Positions 25,715 to 37,391 of a stretch of 64,000 nt of DNA are shown piece after piece. The stretch is taken from contig CM030842.1 in assembly GCA_018105865.1 (NCBI GenBank), forward strand, positions 15,352,867-15,416,866. The letters run 5' to 3'. Within the stretch, counting starts at the first letter, position 1. The number at the start of each line of letters is the position of its first letter. The stretch comes from Metaphire vulgaris (taxonomy: Eukaryota > Annelida > Clitellata > Crassiclitellata > Megascolecidae). A program made the translations under genes and the position numbers. The notes beneath the pieces are model-generated. The model saw only the letters and a program-made list of their open reading frames with translations, was not told the origin of the DNA and did no database searches.

Positions 25715-26114
25715 AGTGCGCCGATCTGGGCATCGTTGGAGCCGGTCTGTCCGGGACCTTTGCCTCTTGGCGCCTTCGAGACCGAGGCCTGCGAATCCAG
25801 CTGTTCGAGGCGACCGATCGCATCGGAGGCCGCTTCTACACTCGCCGCCTCCATGACGACGGATCGGCGTCCTCGGCAACGGTTACCATGGAGATGGGGG
25901 CTAGATTCTTCGTTCCCAGCCGACATCCGCTCCTCAACGAAACGATCCGGAAACTGGGACTACTTTCAATCAAGGCGCCGACCGAAGATCCGCTTCAAAG
26001 GAACTATTTTCTTCGCGGACGTCATCTTAACGGCGAACGCGAACTGTTCGGTTCGAAGTTCCCCTACAAACTAAACGAAGAGGAACGAAACCGAACCCTC
26101 TTTGACCTTTTAAG
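25715..26114 (+). CDS. FAD-dependent amine oxidase (L-amino-acid-oxidase-like), exon 2: FAD-binding domain
   Basis: Encodes the Rossmann dinucleotide-binding fold: beta strand and glycine loop (LGIVGAGLSG), ribose-binding Glu (LFEATDRIGGR) and the family's MEMGARFF stretch. Flavin amine oxidases oxidise amines or amino acids, giving imino products and hydrogen peroxide. Within that family the sequence looks closest to molluscan aplysianin/achacin/escapin and bacterial L-amino-acid oxidases rather than monoamine oxidases. The acceptor (GTGACAG) follows a GATGAC-rich tract. Exon length of 400 nt runs from phase 1 to phase 2, with donor TTAAG/GTCAGT. Substrate cannot be read from the sequence. 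Exons joined: 24714-24837, 25715-26114, 26757-26855, 27742-27953, 28670-28781 and 29321-30034. Confidence 0.9.
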
Positions 26115-26637
26115 GTCAGTTCAAACGCTATTTTACATATCAAGGTCAATTCAAATATTTGACCTTTTAAGGTCGGTTCAAAAGCTATTTGACCGTTTAA
26201 CGGTAAGTTTATAAGTTGAGAAAACAAATTCTAAGAGAGACATTTTTATTCAAAAATGTATAAACAAAGAAATGATACCTTGCGGTATATCCCAAACTTC
26301 AGGTCGTTCAACTCTATCCTGGGTGCGTCATTTATGGGGAAGGGGTCGCCCCCAAAGAAATGAAAAAATTGTATAATGTATTAAATAAATGTGAAATGTG
26401 TAAAAATTTGGATCAAAAATTTGCCAAAATTGCCAAAAATTTGCCAAAAAATCAACTCGCCCCCAAGAAAAGTTTGAAATGACGCTACTGTTCTATGCAA
26501 CAAGCATTCGTGTTTCAATCGAGAATTGAACCTTTTCGTAAGAAAATATGCCGTATATAAAATAGAATTTGACATTATAACTGCATTATATCGTAATAGA
26601 AAACAGCCGCCATGTAAACATGAAATGCTTTAGGTTG

Positions 26638-26718
26638 TTAACCCCTTAACTGGGCAACTATTTGTAACTCAATGTAAAATGGACGAGCGTTACTCGGGGC
26701 ACCCAGTTAAGGGGTTAA
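26638..26718. mobile_element. TTAA-flanked MITE, copy 2 (oxidase intron 2)
   Basis: Ends CCCCTTAACTGGG and CCCAGTTAAGGGG between TTAA tetranucleotides, 39 bp before amine oxidase exon 3. The core is AACTCAATGTAAAATGGACG. Confidence 0.7.
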
Positions 26719-26756
26719 AGGATGTTTAATTGTTTATATTGTTACTTTTGATCCAG

Positions 26757-26855
26757 ATTAGCGCTGAAAAAGACGTTGATTTCCTCTTTGGACGATTTCC
26801 GGTTGGATCCGATGTCCGCGATAACCAACGAAGGACAACCCCTCGAAATGATCAG
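26757..26855 (+). CDS. FAD amine oxidase, exon 3
   Basis: A 99-nt exon between acceptor GATCCAG and a strong donor CAG/GTAAGA. Read in the phase left by exon 2 it gives an amphipathic helical stretch (LALKKTLISSLDDFR) followed by NEGQPLEMIR, where the family has its substrate-domain helices before a conserved Tyr/Phe-Trp. Phase 2 on both sides. Confidence 0.85.
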
Positions 26856-27487
26856 GTAAGACAGGTGCCCAGGGCGCCACTTGATGTGGGGGGGGGGCGC
26901 AAAAACTCTGTGACTTAGCTCCTAATCAGTGTACAAGGAGAACACAGACTTTGAGTGTATATATATATAATTTATTATTATCTATAATATTAAGATCCTT
27001 ATCTGTATGTCTCTCTGTCTGTTACCTTAAAGCGTTCTTATTGGTTGACTATTAGTATTACGGTTTTATTCCGTTTTGGAGTCCTTACGTCGCGATGCGT
27101 TGGTGGACGATGTTCGAAGACGACGTGGATGACAGTAACAATTGTTCGTAGAACCGGTTTTTGGGAGTCATTGCAGCGTCAGAGGGTTGGGCGTGCGACG
27201 ACGTTGCTATTGGTAACAATTGTTCGCAGCCTGATTAGTTGCGCAATTTGAACGTACATTTTAACGTACACAAAAAATGGAGTGTACAGCGTCAGTTATG
27301 GCCACAGTTGCGTGATTTTAACGTACATAGGCCTAAGCCTTACGTGGCTCAGAGCTTGGCAAGGTGGCGATCATTGAAATGTTGTTCAGCATGAATTCAA
27401 TGATTGGACTTAGGACCTAGGTGATTGGATTAGGAATTATCCCAGCTGCCGAAGAAGATGGTCGAAGAAGCATCTTTCTAGTTATAT

Positions 27488-27497
27488 ATTATTATTA

Positions 27498-27570
<73 letters not shown>

Positions 27571-27572
27571 CA
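27488..27572. repeat. (ATT)n microsatellite in oxidase intron 3
   Basis: A second ATT run at 27,703-27,733 sits directly before the exon 4 acceptor. Confidence 0.9.
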
Positions 27573-27702
27573 TCATTATCAGTGTTGAATTTGAGTTGGA
27601 GTTGGGGTGGGGGTTGAGAACTGAAATTCAATGGATGACAGTAAAATGGACCCGATATGCGATTTTGAGAGGGTTGCAAAGTTAACTGGGGTTTCAACCC
27701 CG

Positions 27703-27734
<32 letters not shown>

Positions 27735-27741
27735 GTGTCAG

Positions 27742-27953
27742 TTACTGGAACGTGTTGAAGCAGTTAAGCGATGAAGCGTTGAGTTTCGTGGAGGACTCGG
27801 AGCCTTGGAGGAGTAGCGTCAACGGGGTAACGCCGCCCTGCTGGCCTCTTGGCACGACGCCAACGAGGACTTCGACCTCGCGATGACCTTGGCCGATGGA
27901 ATGGACCAGCTGCCGAAGAAGATGGTCGAAGAATTTCTCAACACCAGTTCAGG
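27742..27953 (+). CDS. FAD amine oxidase, exon 4, with frame break
   Basis: Opens in frame as YWNVLKQLSDEALSFVED, the family's conserved FWxxLxxxLSxEA-type segment, after acceptor GTGTCAG that follows an (ATT)n tract. From about 27830 the recognisable family sequence (DLAMTLADGMDQLPKKMV, the conserved DGMxxLP motif) is in a different frame. The switch maps to the run GGGG at 27824-27827 and equals one missing base there. No intron can fit in the gap. Either the assembly dropped a G or this allele is broken. The exon ends at TTCAGG/GTATCA in phase 2. Confidence 0.8.
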
Positions 27954-28037
27954 GTATCAGAGTTAAAAATCCGTTTATTTATCGACGATTTCAGTTTGAC
28001 GTGAATATCATCATCATCGGAGGTATTGTCGTTAATT

Positions 28038-28117
28038 TTAACCCCTTAACCGTGTATTTAACTGTAACTCAATGTAAAATGGACGGATATATCCGGTATC
28101 CCCAGTTAAGGGGTTAA
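28038..28117. mobile_element. TTAA-flanked MITE, copy 3 (oxidase intron 4)
   Basis: TTAA, CCCCTTAACCGTG and CCCAGTTAAGGGG, TTAA, with GGACGGATATATCCGG as a palindromic core segment. Confidence 0.7.
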
Positions 28118-28269
28118 GATTGCAGATAGATACGAATCAATTGCTAAACTCATAAGATCTGTTGTACCTGTGGCGTAAAATATTTAAACCGGTTTCTGAA
28201 TATATCTTGGCAATCCTTATTCAGGCTTTTCTCTTTATAAAAAGAAACAAACAACAGCAGGATGATAAT

Positions 28270-28271
28270 GA

Positions 28272-28356
<85 letters not shown>

Positions 28357-28360
28357 GCTA

Positions 28361-28434
<74 letters not shown>

Positions 28435-28537
28435 ATAATAATAATAATAATAATAATAATACGACCTATTAATACTACTACAGCTGCTCCTACTACTGCA
28501 ATATTGAACCTGGTTATTATCAACATTCGTCATTATC

Positions 28538-28614
<77 letters not shown>
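28270..28614. repeat. (ACT)n(AAT)n and (ATT)n arrays in oxidase intron 4
   Basis: Two pure ACT runs, an AAT run, TTATCA repeats and an ATT run occupy most of the intron before exon 5. Confidence 0.93.
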
Positions 28615-28669
28615 GCTGTTGTTTCTGTTGTCAGTGTTGCTGAATGCTAAGCGTGTTGTTTATCTGCAG

Positions 28670-28781
28670 ACATTCGATCAAATTAAACCGCAGATTAACC
28701 TCGGTCACTCAGAAGACAGGTTGTTACGAGTTAGGCTTTTCTGACACTTCGGCAGATGGCGATATAAACAGCGACGTATCG
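28670..28781 (+). CDS. FAD amine oxidase, exon 5
   Basis: Acceptor TTATCTGCAG and donor TCG/GTAAGA bound a 112-nt exon. In the phase set by exon 4 it reads HSIKLNRRLTSVTQ and then YELGFSDTSADGDI, the family's pattern of a beta strand near the flavin site followed by a variable loop. It ends in phase 0. Confidence 0.85.
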
Positions 28782-28939
28782 GTAAGAAGTGCTTATCTCA
28801 GTACACGAGGTACTTACTAAGTACATGAAGTACTTGTTTAAACAAAATCAAAATCGACCTCAAGTGTTTGTCAGTAGGATACTGCCAGTGCCACAAAATT
28901 ACTTCTTATAGAAAATTTTGCACGTGTCAAATGAAAACA

Positions 28940-29165
28940 GGGTTCAATTACCTAAATTACCTTCATTTACCTTAAATCAGGGATTGCCTCATTATTACCT
29001 GAATTACCTGCAATTACCTGCAATTACCTTACATGAGGGATTGCCTCTTTATAGCCTCAATTACCTTCAATTGCCTTAAATCAGGGATTGCCTCATTATT
29101 ACTTCAATTACCTGCAATTACCTTAAATGAGGAATTGTCTCATTATTACCTCAATTGCCTTAAAT
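28940..29165. repeat. Minisatellite of about 50 bp in oxidase intron 5
   Basis: Four or more diverged units share GGGATTGCCTCATTATTACC and AATTACCTGCAATTACCT; TSAGG starts recur at about 28,977, 29,034, 29,083 and 29,130. Confidence 0.75.
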
Positions 29166-29320
29166 GATTTTCAATGACCTTGAGTCCTTGACAAGTTGTT
29201 GTTCGTTACGAATGTATGAGTTGAATGGCAGAAAGTTTCGTCAGCAAGTAAGTAAGCATCCAGCACTCTGTGGCACGCCATTGGATTTGGCGTCACTCTC
29301 GTTCGTAATGATTCTTGAAG

Positions 29321-30034
29321 GCGAGCGATTCGGTGTGTGTACGTGACGTCATCCTGGCACTTCCTCCACCTGCACTCCGAAGAGTCCACTTCGTCGACTT
29401 CCGCCATCTGGCGACGGTCAACCGGATCCTGGACGAAACCGTCGACATTCCGGCGATGGTCGCCTACTTCGTCTACAACGTCACGTGGTGGGACGACGAC
29501 GACGACGACGTCGGCGGCCCTCAACCGTGTCGTGACGTCATCACCGATCTTCCGTTACGTCACGTCCGCTACGTCGGTTCGTCCGCCGGCGATGACGTCG
29601 AACGTCACGTGTTCATGGTCGTCAGCGTCGATGACGCGGACGCCGATCATTTCGAGCGCGCGATGATGACGTCATCGCCGCCGCCGTCGAAGCAGAAGAC
29701 GATATATGACGAGAGATTCGTGGCGAGGGTCACGCGGCACCTGCTCGCCGCTTTGTCGTCTGCCTCGTCCTCCTCCTCGACCGGAGCGGGTGCTGCTGCA
29801 GAGGTGGACGGCGACCGGTTCTCCCTCCGGCGGCGGAAGGTTCGCCTGGAGGCCGGGGGTCCGTCCCGCGCGGGACGCCGGCGACCGGCTGCTGAGCGCG
29901 GTCGCCGACGAGGGGCTGTTCTTCTTCGTCGGGGACGCCTTCGCCCCCGGGGCCTCGCAGCTCTGGGCCGAAGGGGCCCTGGAAACGGTGGAACGCGTGA
30001 TCGGAATCGCCAAATTCGGGAAATCACGTGACTA
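29321..30034 (+). CDS. FAD amine oxidase, exon 6 (substrate and C-terminal FAD-binding region), with frame break
   Basis: Starts in phase 0 after TTCTTGAAG with VCVRDVILALPPPALRRV, the conserved VxAVPxxxL-type strand, then NVTWWDDD and ITDLPLRHVRYVG, both typical of the L-amino-acid-oxidase-like branch. The C-terminal FAD motif (GLFFFVGDAFAPGASQLW, then EGALETVERV) lies one frame later and ends at a stop at 30032-30034. Family sequence also fits the later frame at GGGRFAWRPGV, so the switch is between about 29,750 and 29,825 and equals one extra or two missing bases. An AATAAA lies near 30,428. Together with the break in exon 4, this is either base-level assembly error or a decaying gene. Confidence 0.82.
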
Positions 30035-30120
30035 GAGATCTGCATTCCGAAAGAATTTCGAACGACTGCACGTGGCAGTGGCAGAGTTGACGAATAGAAT
30101 TCTATAGTTTAAACGGAAAC

Positions 30121-30200
30121 TTAACCCCTTAACTGGGTATTTAACTGTAACTCAGTGTAAAATGGACGGAAATATCCGGGGTCCCCAGTTAAGGGGTTAA
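30121..30200. mobile_element. TTAA-flanked MITE, copy 4 (just downstream of the oxidase gene)
   Basis: TTAA, CCCCTTAACTGGG and CCCAGTTAAGGGG, TTAA. It starts 87 bp after the oxidase stop codon and may lie in the 3' UTR. Confidence 0.7.
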
Positions 30201-31143
30201 CTACCTCTCGGCATGCAGTAATACTACCTTCGAATCTACGCTGTAATTGACTGATGGCTGAGCATGGCTTCCTCATATATTAGGAATTAGGATTTAAACA
30301 TTCTTCTAATCCGGTATTGCTTGCTATGGAGATCTTTAATCAGGGACGCCATTTGGGGGGCAGGGGCCGTTCCCCCTGATTTTTAAGAAACAAATTTGTT
30401 CGCGAGGGGGCCGTTCCCCGTAATTTTTAATAAACATTTTTTCGCGAATGATTGTGCTTTTCAGTTTTTAAAATGCAAACTGACTAAATAGTTGAAGACT
30501 GTCAAGCAAAAAGGTCAACTTTTTGGCAAAGTTGCCAGGTGGAAAGTGTCTTGTCCAACTGGAAAACAATGAAATGACGTTTCTGTCTTTAATATTCGCC
30601 ATCAATCTGTCACATACAAGGGTATATATAATGTCTATATATGTATGTTTATATATGTATGTATAATTGTATATGTATGTGTGTAAAGAGTTTTCTTCTC
30701 AATAATTAATGGTACAGTAATTGGCCATTAAGCATTTCTTACTATACGTCCTGATTAGAAATTAAATCATAGAGGAAGGATTTATGTCAGTGCTTCTGAG
30801 AGAACTCGAGAAAGACTTCTCTAACAACCACGAGCGACTCCTTCGGAAATTATCTAAACTTTTAAAGGCTGAACGCAGCGAAAGACATTTTAATAAGAAC
30901 ACCGGATAGAAAAAAAGCATATTCATAAACACACACTGTAGATAGACATTTGTTTCACAGGCAGAATCACGATTACCGTATATAAACTTAATTAGAATAT
31001 GATTCTGACTCATGACATACTGGAAAAGTTTCACATATGTCTTCTCTTTTAACTAGAATTTAGCTTTCACAATATTCGCATTCCATTCGTGCATGTTTTA
31101 AACAAATTTCTGACATGCTTAATTATTGAGCAACATCCATGCT

Positions 31144-31443
31144 TAGTGACGGTCCCAGGATTTATTGGTGGGTGGGAGGAAATGAATTCATGGGAAGTTG
31201 GTGGGAGGTGATGAAAAAGAAAGAAAAAAATCGATAAAATTTGCCAAAAAGGCTGACACAAGGGGAATTTTCCCCTAATTTTACTACACTTTTACCGAAA
31301 AATAGGTTGGCAAGCAAAAAAGGTCATCCGCAGTTTTCCCCTGCAGTTTACTTAGACTTTTACCCAAAAATAGGATTCAAAAGAGAAAAAAGTCCGGTCG
31401 AGAGGATGCATCCCCACTCATCCCCCACGTGAAAACGCCACTG
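31144..31443. mobile_element. hAT MITE with perfect TSD TCCATGCT
   Basis: Ends TAGTGACGGTCCCAGG and AACGCCACTG, with TCCATGCT at 31136-31143 and 31444-31451. A relative at 53,973 has AATGAATTCA and CCCCACTCATCCCCCACGTG in common. Confidence 0.87.
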
Positions 31444-32889
31444 TCCATGCTAACAACTCATTAAGTTGACCACAATACAGAACAAACACAGGCAAAACTA
31501 AATTAGATATCGTTAATCTGTGGATTTAGGTCCAAGCTATGAAATTATTCTATGTAAGCAATATCAGAAGTGGTTGTCACAACATTTTCACGGGTTGGGT
31601 CCACCCATGGGTCGGATCAGAAACTTCCATGTTTACGGTTGGTCGGGTTGACCAGAGAACCTATTTTATTAATTAATTAATTAATTAATTAATTATCCAC
31701 GGTCAATAACTGGTTGAAGAAATTGTAATGCATTACGGGTGGGTCGAGTTGGGTCGAGTAACCATATTGGTTTCGTGAGTTGGGTCTGAATAAGATGGGT
31801 CAGATTGGGTTTATAAGTGAACGCATGTCTATGTCTGGTTTGTCAGATGCATCAATTAATATGACTTAGACCTAACTACAGTATCATGCGCCGCAAATAT
31901 ATCACGCCATCTGCTATTAAATGTTATACTATTAAGTTGTTACTATGCTGTGCGTGGACGTGGACACGCGCTCCTAAATATGTCAAGCTAAATACATTAG
32001 TAACTTTAACTGAGTAATTACAGCGCATACGGTACACATATTGCAATAGAAAAATGAGTTCCATAATTTATACTTCCCTAAACAATTGGGGCCTATTAGA
32101 GACTCGTCAAATTACTGCGCTCACAATTAATACTGTAATATAATTGAGCGAATTGTTGAATTCGAATATTACTGCATAGATCAGGAAAGTACTTCGGGTT
32201 ATTCCGTCAGATTAGATTATTTAAACGGCACGAAAATTCGGGCAGAATCAAAATCTGAATCTCGCATCAGCCATCTTGATCGCTTTACGCTGCATGGGTG
32301 GCATTTGATGATATATTCGGACGAATCCGGGAATATTCAATAATGTTTCATTATGCTAAGTAACTAACCTAGGCAAATAAGTCAACAGCGGCAAGAAACT
32401 TCCGTCTTGCTGCGCATAGAGTGGAGGGAGGGGAGGGGGTCATTAAGAAGTAACCAGGAATTCCTTCCAAAAATAGACTACTACACTTAGTTACCGTCAT
32501 CAGCTTAACAGGAAGTTTGTCTGTTTAAAATGAAAATATAATTTATTTTAGGTCTACAAATTACTTACGTTTACGCGCATAAAGAGAACCAGCGACAATT
32601 CTATTCTTATCTAACAATCCTGTCTTTTGTCTATGCGCAGTGCATACCAATTAAAGAAGATGCAATCCAGTAAATATTGTAAAGTACTTGTATACAAAAT
32701 ATATGCAGATTATAGTTATAATGTACATGCAATAATACTCCGCTGACAATATTATATACTTGCATTGGACGAGATATTCTTTACATCGGCAAACACTAAC
32801 GATCGTTATTATTACTTTCGGAAAATATACTGTACACGAACTTTCTCCGGACTTGTATACAGAGAGTGCGTGGAAATGGCGCGAATTGT

Positions 32890-33163
32890 TCACGGTATCC
32901 AATCGTACGGACGTTCCTCGTCGTCTGTCATCGGCTTTAGGTATTCGTTCTCCTTGGCCGCCGCCGCTGTCCCTCCTTCCTCTCCGCCTGCCCCGTCGTC
33001 TTCCTCCTCCTCTTCCCTGGCCGAACAGTGTCCGGAGTCTCGGAAGTCCGGAATGAAGTCGTAGAAATTGGAGCCTCTGCGATGGTCGTCCTCTGCGCTG
33101 GACACCGACGTCAAATGCGTCCCAGACGCAGGCAACTCATAAGGACAGTCCTTCTTAGGAACT
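32890..33163 (-). CDS. SUEL-lectin receptor A, exon 5 (cytoplasmic tail)
   Basis: The last exon follows acceptor GTCTTGCAG and completes the codon split by exon 4. It encodes residues 261-350 and ends at a stop at 32890-32892. The tail is acidic and disordered, with a Glu/Asp run and four tyrosines. Two sit in matching motifs, YDFIP (Tyr294) and the C-terminal YDWIP (Tyr346); a third is in NEYLKPM (Tyr334). Spaced tyrosines in acidic context are typical of SH2-docking tails; that is inference. All four splice junctions of the gene keep phase. Confidence 0.85.
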
Positions 33164-33387
33164 CTGCAAGACAATCGCCCATATCGTCATCATCATCTTC
33201 ATCATCTTCTTCATCCTCGCCGTCGTCATCATTATCCTCGTCGTCGTCATCGTCGTCATCGTCATCATCATCATCATCATCAACAACATCACCATGTGCT
33301 ATCATTAGTATTAGTATTATTATTATCGGCATTATCATTATCATCATCATCATGTGCTATCATTAGTATTATCATCATCGGCATTAT

Positions 33388-34288
33388 CAGTGTTAGGAGT
33401 GATCTTAGATCAAAAGATCAAAGATCACGATCTAAGATCACAATTCATGATCTTTGATCTTTGATCTAGATCACTTTTTACTAGTGATCTTTGACTCTGA
33501 CCTTAAGTCACTTTTTCAGTGATTTTGATCTTTATTATCAACAGAAGATCAAAGATCAAATTACACGCATTATCCCAACTAAGTCAATCAATCAACGAAC
33601 TTCTATGTGTATTGAGTAAAATGGCGACAAATCAAGCATTCGGACCTCAATGATCATGTTACTGCAGCCGGTGCAGATGATGAGGATTATGGGTATGGCC
33701 CTGACATTAGTACTGGCACTGCCACTGGGACTCAGAGGGAGGCTTGCTCAGTTAGAGGTCATGCACTACCTGAATAACCCAAATAAGGAACTTTCTAGCT
33801 TGTTGGCATACCCACGTGTCAAGGCAGCATTTGTGAAATATAACACAACCCTGCCATCTTCTGCGCCTGTCGAAAGACTTTTAGTATTGGAGGTTTGATA
33901 GCTACACCGCGAAGAAACAGGTTGTCTGACGCAACGTTTGAGCGTCTGCTCATGCTGAAAATGAACTGCCGTGTTCAACACTGACTGTGAACTGACAGTT
34001 AGTTGCTAAAATTGTCATGAACTGTTTTCAGTTGTGTTAGTAACTTAGTATTACAAAAGTTTACATGCATCGTACAGTGGACATTTGTATCGTTATCATA
34101 CGTGATACGTCATACATGATATAATAACTATATTTGTATGATCTTTGATCTTAGATCACTTTTAAAGTGATCTTGATCTTAGATCATTTATACTCTAGTG
34201 ATCTTTGATCTTGATCTTAGATCAATTTCTCTCTAGTGATCTTGATCTTTGATCAAGATCATTTTACAAGTGATCTTTCCTAACACTG
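33388..34288 (+). mobile_element. Internally deleted hAT transposon with perfect 8-bp target duplication
   Basis: The ends are inverted (CAGTGTTAGGA / TCCTAACACTG) and flanked by GGCATTAT at 33380-33387 and 34289-34296, the 8-bp duplication of hAT insertion. Both subterminal regions are packed with GATCTTTGATC/GATCTTAGATC repeats in both orientations (33,400-33,560 and 34,140-34,285), as expected of transposase-binding sites. The middle encodes a hAT C-terminus (AYPRVKAAFVKYNTTLPSSA, then SIGGLIATPRRNRLSDATFE) with one frame break. The element interrupts a CAT/TTA-rich simple repeat in intron 4 of lectin receptor A. Confidence 0.9.
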
Positions 34289-34735
34289 GGCATTATCATT
34301 ATCATCATAATGTGCTATCATTAGTATTATTATTATCGGCATTATCATTATCATCATAATGTGCTATCATTAGTAGGCCTATTATCATCATTATCATTAT
34401 TGTTATCAATATCATCGACTTCATCATCATCACCATCAGTGTTATCATTAGTATCATCATCATCATCATCGTCATTATTATTGTTGTTGTTATTGTTACT
34501 AATATTTATGAACTTCTCTAGCACCAATTATAATACTACAGGGTATCAATCGATGGTACTCCAAATCCATCCGAAAAATACCAACTCAATTCCATAAACC
34601 AAAGTCAGAGAGAGGGAGTGGGTGGGTAAGCAGAAGGACTATGTAAGAGAGAAACGGAAATAGACGTGAATTAACTCGAGATTTAATAGTAGGCCTACTA
34701 TAGTACAAAGTATCAGTAGTATATTATATTAGTAT

Positions 34736-34902
34736 TATAGGAGTATCCAGAACAATCTCTATGGTCACTGATCTATGCCCACCAGCAAGAAATCTGCTTC
34801 TGCCATTGGCGTCTATTAATAGACAACAATGGTTTCTATGGTTTCTGTCCACCAGTGGGCGGAGCAACCGGACCTTGTTGGTAAACACTGGATACCCCTA
34901 TA
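34736..34902. mobile_element. MITE with TATAGGAGTATCCAG ends (uninterrupted copy)
   Basis: About 167 bp, ends TATAGGAGTATCCAG and CTGGATACCCCTATA. An inverted copy at 58,875-59,410 is split by a hAT MITE, so this one shows the empty site. Confidence 0.8.
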
Positions 34903-35089
34903 ATACCATATGACAAATGTTCGTCCTAAAACGTCATTATCTCCTTGCATAAGACAAGAAGCAGCATTTGAAAACTTAAAATACATGTATGACAATGGCA
35001 AATACATTGCTGTAGGGTCTCGAATATGTTTAAGTGCGAAATCGAGCCGATTCGAAGGAACTTAGCATTCGTTGTGAATGTAGAAATTA

Positions 35090-35928
35090 GGGGCTGTCCA
35101 TAAATGACGTCACGCACTTATGGGGGTTCAAACAATTGCGACGAAGTGTGACGACGGGGGAAGGGAGGGGAGTTTCCAGAAATGTGACGTCACATAATAC
35201 TAAATATTGTTATTAATAACGCAATGCCATGTTACCGCAATAATGAAGGAAGATGAACGGTGCATACAGGCATTCTAAATGAAAGGTTTAAGACAAATAA
35301 TGAGAGTTTCCTGGAAAGCAAAGAAGACGAATGAGTGGGTAATGGATAAAGCAGGAGTTCAAAGAACCCTACTGAAACAGTAAAGAAAAAAAAACTGAAA
35401 TACTGGGGACATATTATGGGAAAGCAGGAATGTCTGGAGAAGGACATAATGCAGGGCACAATGCCTGGATCAAATGGCCAAGAAAAAAGTGGGAAGACAA
35501 CATCGAAGAGTGGACAGGACTCACTATCGAGCAGGCGATAAGAAGAGCAGAAGATCGTAACATCTGGAAGATGACAGTTCATAATGCGACCAATCTTCGG
35601 AGCGAAGACGGCTGAAGACCAGACAAGAATGTTACCGCAAAGTTGAACGTATTTTACGCTTATAATTCAGTTCTAAAAATAATTTGAAGAAGTTTCTGAA
35701 TATTGCCTCGACTATAATAATTACAATGAGTATTTTCAAACGAATTCATTGCAATACCCGCTTCATTCAAGAAAAAGTGCACTGAAACATTAATTTTGCC
35801 ATTAAAAAGAGGAGGTTAACGCATTGCGACGTCATTTTTAGAGGGTCTGACATTTTGTGACGACTTGTGACGAGGGGAGGGGGTCAAAAAACTGCCAAAA
35901 TCGCGTAACGCCATTTATGGACGGCTCC
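35090..35928. mobile_element. Inverted-repeat element (GGGGCTGTCCATAAAT ends) carrying a LINE fragment
   Basis: The left end GGGGCTGTCCATAAATGACG is matched at the right by the inverted form CGCCATTTATGGACGGCTCC. Just inside are strings such as TGACGTCA and GTGACGACGGGG. The internal LINE 3' fragment makes this copy longer than its relatives at 25,106, 42,818 and 51,878. The target duplication is not resolved. Confidence 0.65.
35260..35615 (+). pseudogene. 3' end of a LINE reverse-transcriptase ORF
   Basis: Decayed coding sequence reads KLKYWGHIMGKQECLEKDI and then, in another frame, DNIEEWTGLTIEQAIRRAED followed by WKMTVHNATNLRSEDG and a stop. This is the standard C-terminus of a widespread LINE ORF2 (WTGLSxEEA, then WRKxVH, then EDG). 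The rest of the ORF is absent. It lies inside the inverted-repeat element 35,090-35,928. Confidence 0.8.
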
Positions 35929-35980
35929 TTCTTCTTCTTCTTCTTATATATCTTCTTCTTCTTTCTTCTTCTTCTTCTTC

Positions 35981-36050
<70 letters not shown>

Positions 36051-36429
36051 TATTATTATTACTCAACGTAGAGATTATTGTGGCGACTAATAGAGAGACT
36101 GCGTGGACACATTGCAAATTATTGTAAATTAGTAATAGGTCGAGCGAAAGAGCCAAGTCTTGAGTGTTTCCTTGAAGTTGTCTGATGACAATAATCTCAA
36201 GGTCACGAGTTCTCTGAGCGTCCAAATTGTCGGCTAGAGTTGTTTTCGTCTCCTGTTTGTGACAGACGTTATTAAGTTCTTTTTCATCATCATCATCATC
36301 CTGCGCTGTCAATCATCCTGACTGCGATGCCTATAATGGCAGATGCTGACGAAAATAACTTAATACATCCCACACAGCTACACCAGAACATTATTTCATT
36401 AAAAAGGGAGGAGAAGAAGAAGAAGAAGA

Positions 36430-36605
<176 letters not shown>

Positions 36606-37227
36606 AAAAAGAAGAGCACCAAGAACAAGAAGAGGTGGCAGCAGAAAAATAAGTCACTGAGTTCTCAACTGGAATGAGGACTAGAGAAGTAACAACTGCT
36701 GCTGCTACCAACAAGTGACAAATGGATTTAAGGAGCTATTTCGGTGCTTATTTTGAAAGCGCTATAGAAGTTAACAAGATTTCACTTACTTACTTACTTA
36801 CTTGGATAGACTAAAGTCCAAAATGTCATAAGTAACGTTATTGTTATTGAGAAATAAATTGATTGATTGATTGATTGATTGATAAAAAACGTAATCAACC
36901 TTTCGAGCAGATACACTGACTATAACTTAACGAGTTACCTTCTATGGTCATTCTAAGACCATTTACGGTTATTCTAAAACAATTCTGGACGCAGAGGAGG
37001 ATGGAGCGAGGGGGGTGTATCGTACCCTATAATATTCTGCCAAGGTTCCGGGTATAAGGAGGTGGGGGTCCGCCACCTGGTTCCAATTCGGTTCATTCCA
37101 ACCATTTGTTGTTTAATGTATAAACTGCCACTGGGGCCAATTTCACGTGCCCCCTGGCTTACAGGTACCTGGTTCCAATTTCCGCCATTCCCGTTAGTAT
37201 AACTACTCACAATCATCTTTGCTTTTT

Positions 37228-37268
<41 letters not shown>

Positions 37269-37391
37269 CTTTCAATTTATCAATCAATCAATCAATCAAT
37301 TTAATCAAATGCGTGGGGTTAAGGCCAATCCTTAATCATATAACTCACCTTGGATAAAAAAACGCGTACTCAATTTTACAGACCCGCCAAA

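Noticed and set aside
32760..33064. Plus-strand ORFs opposite receptor A exon 5
   Set aside because: The minus strand has a phase-matched acceptor and links to the lectin gene; the plus frames are Ser/Pro shadows.
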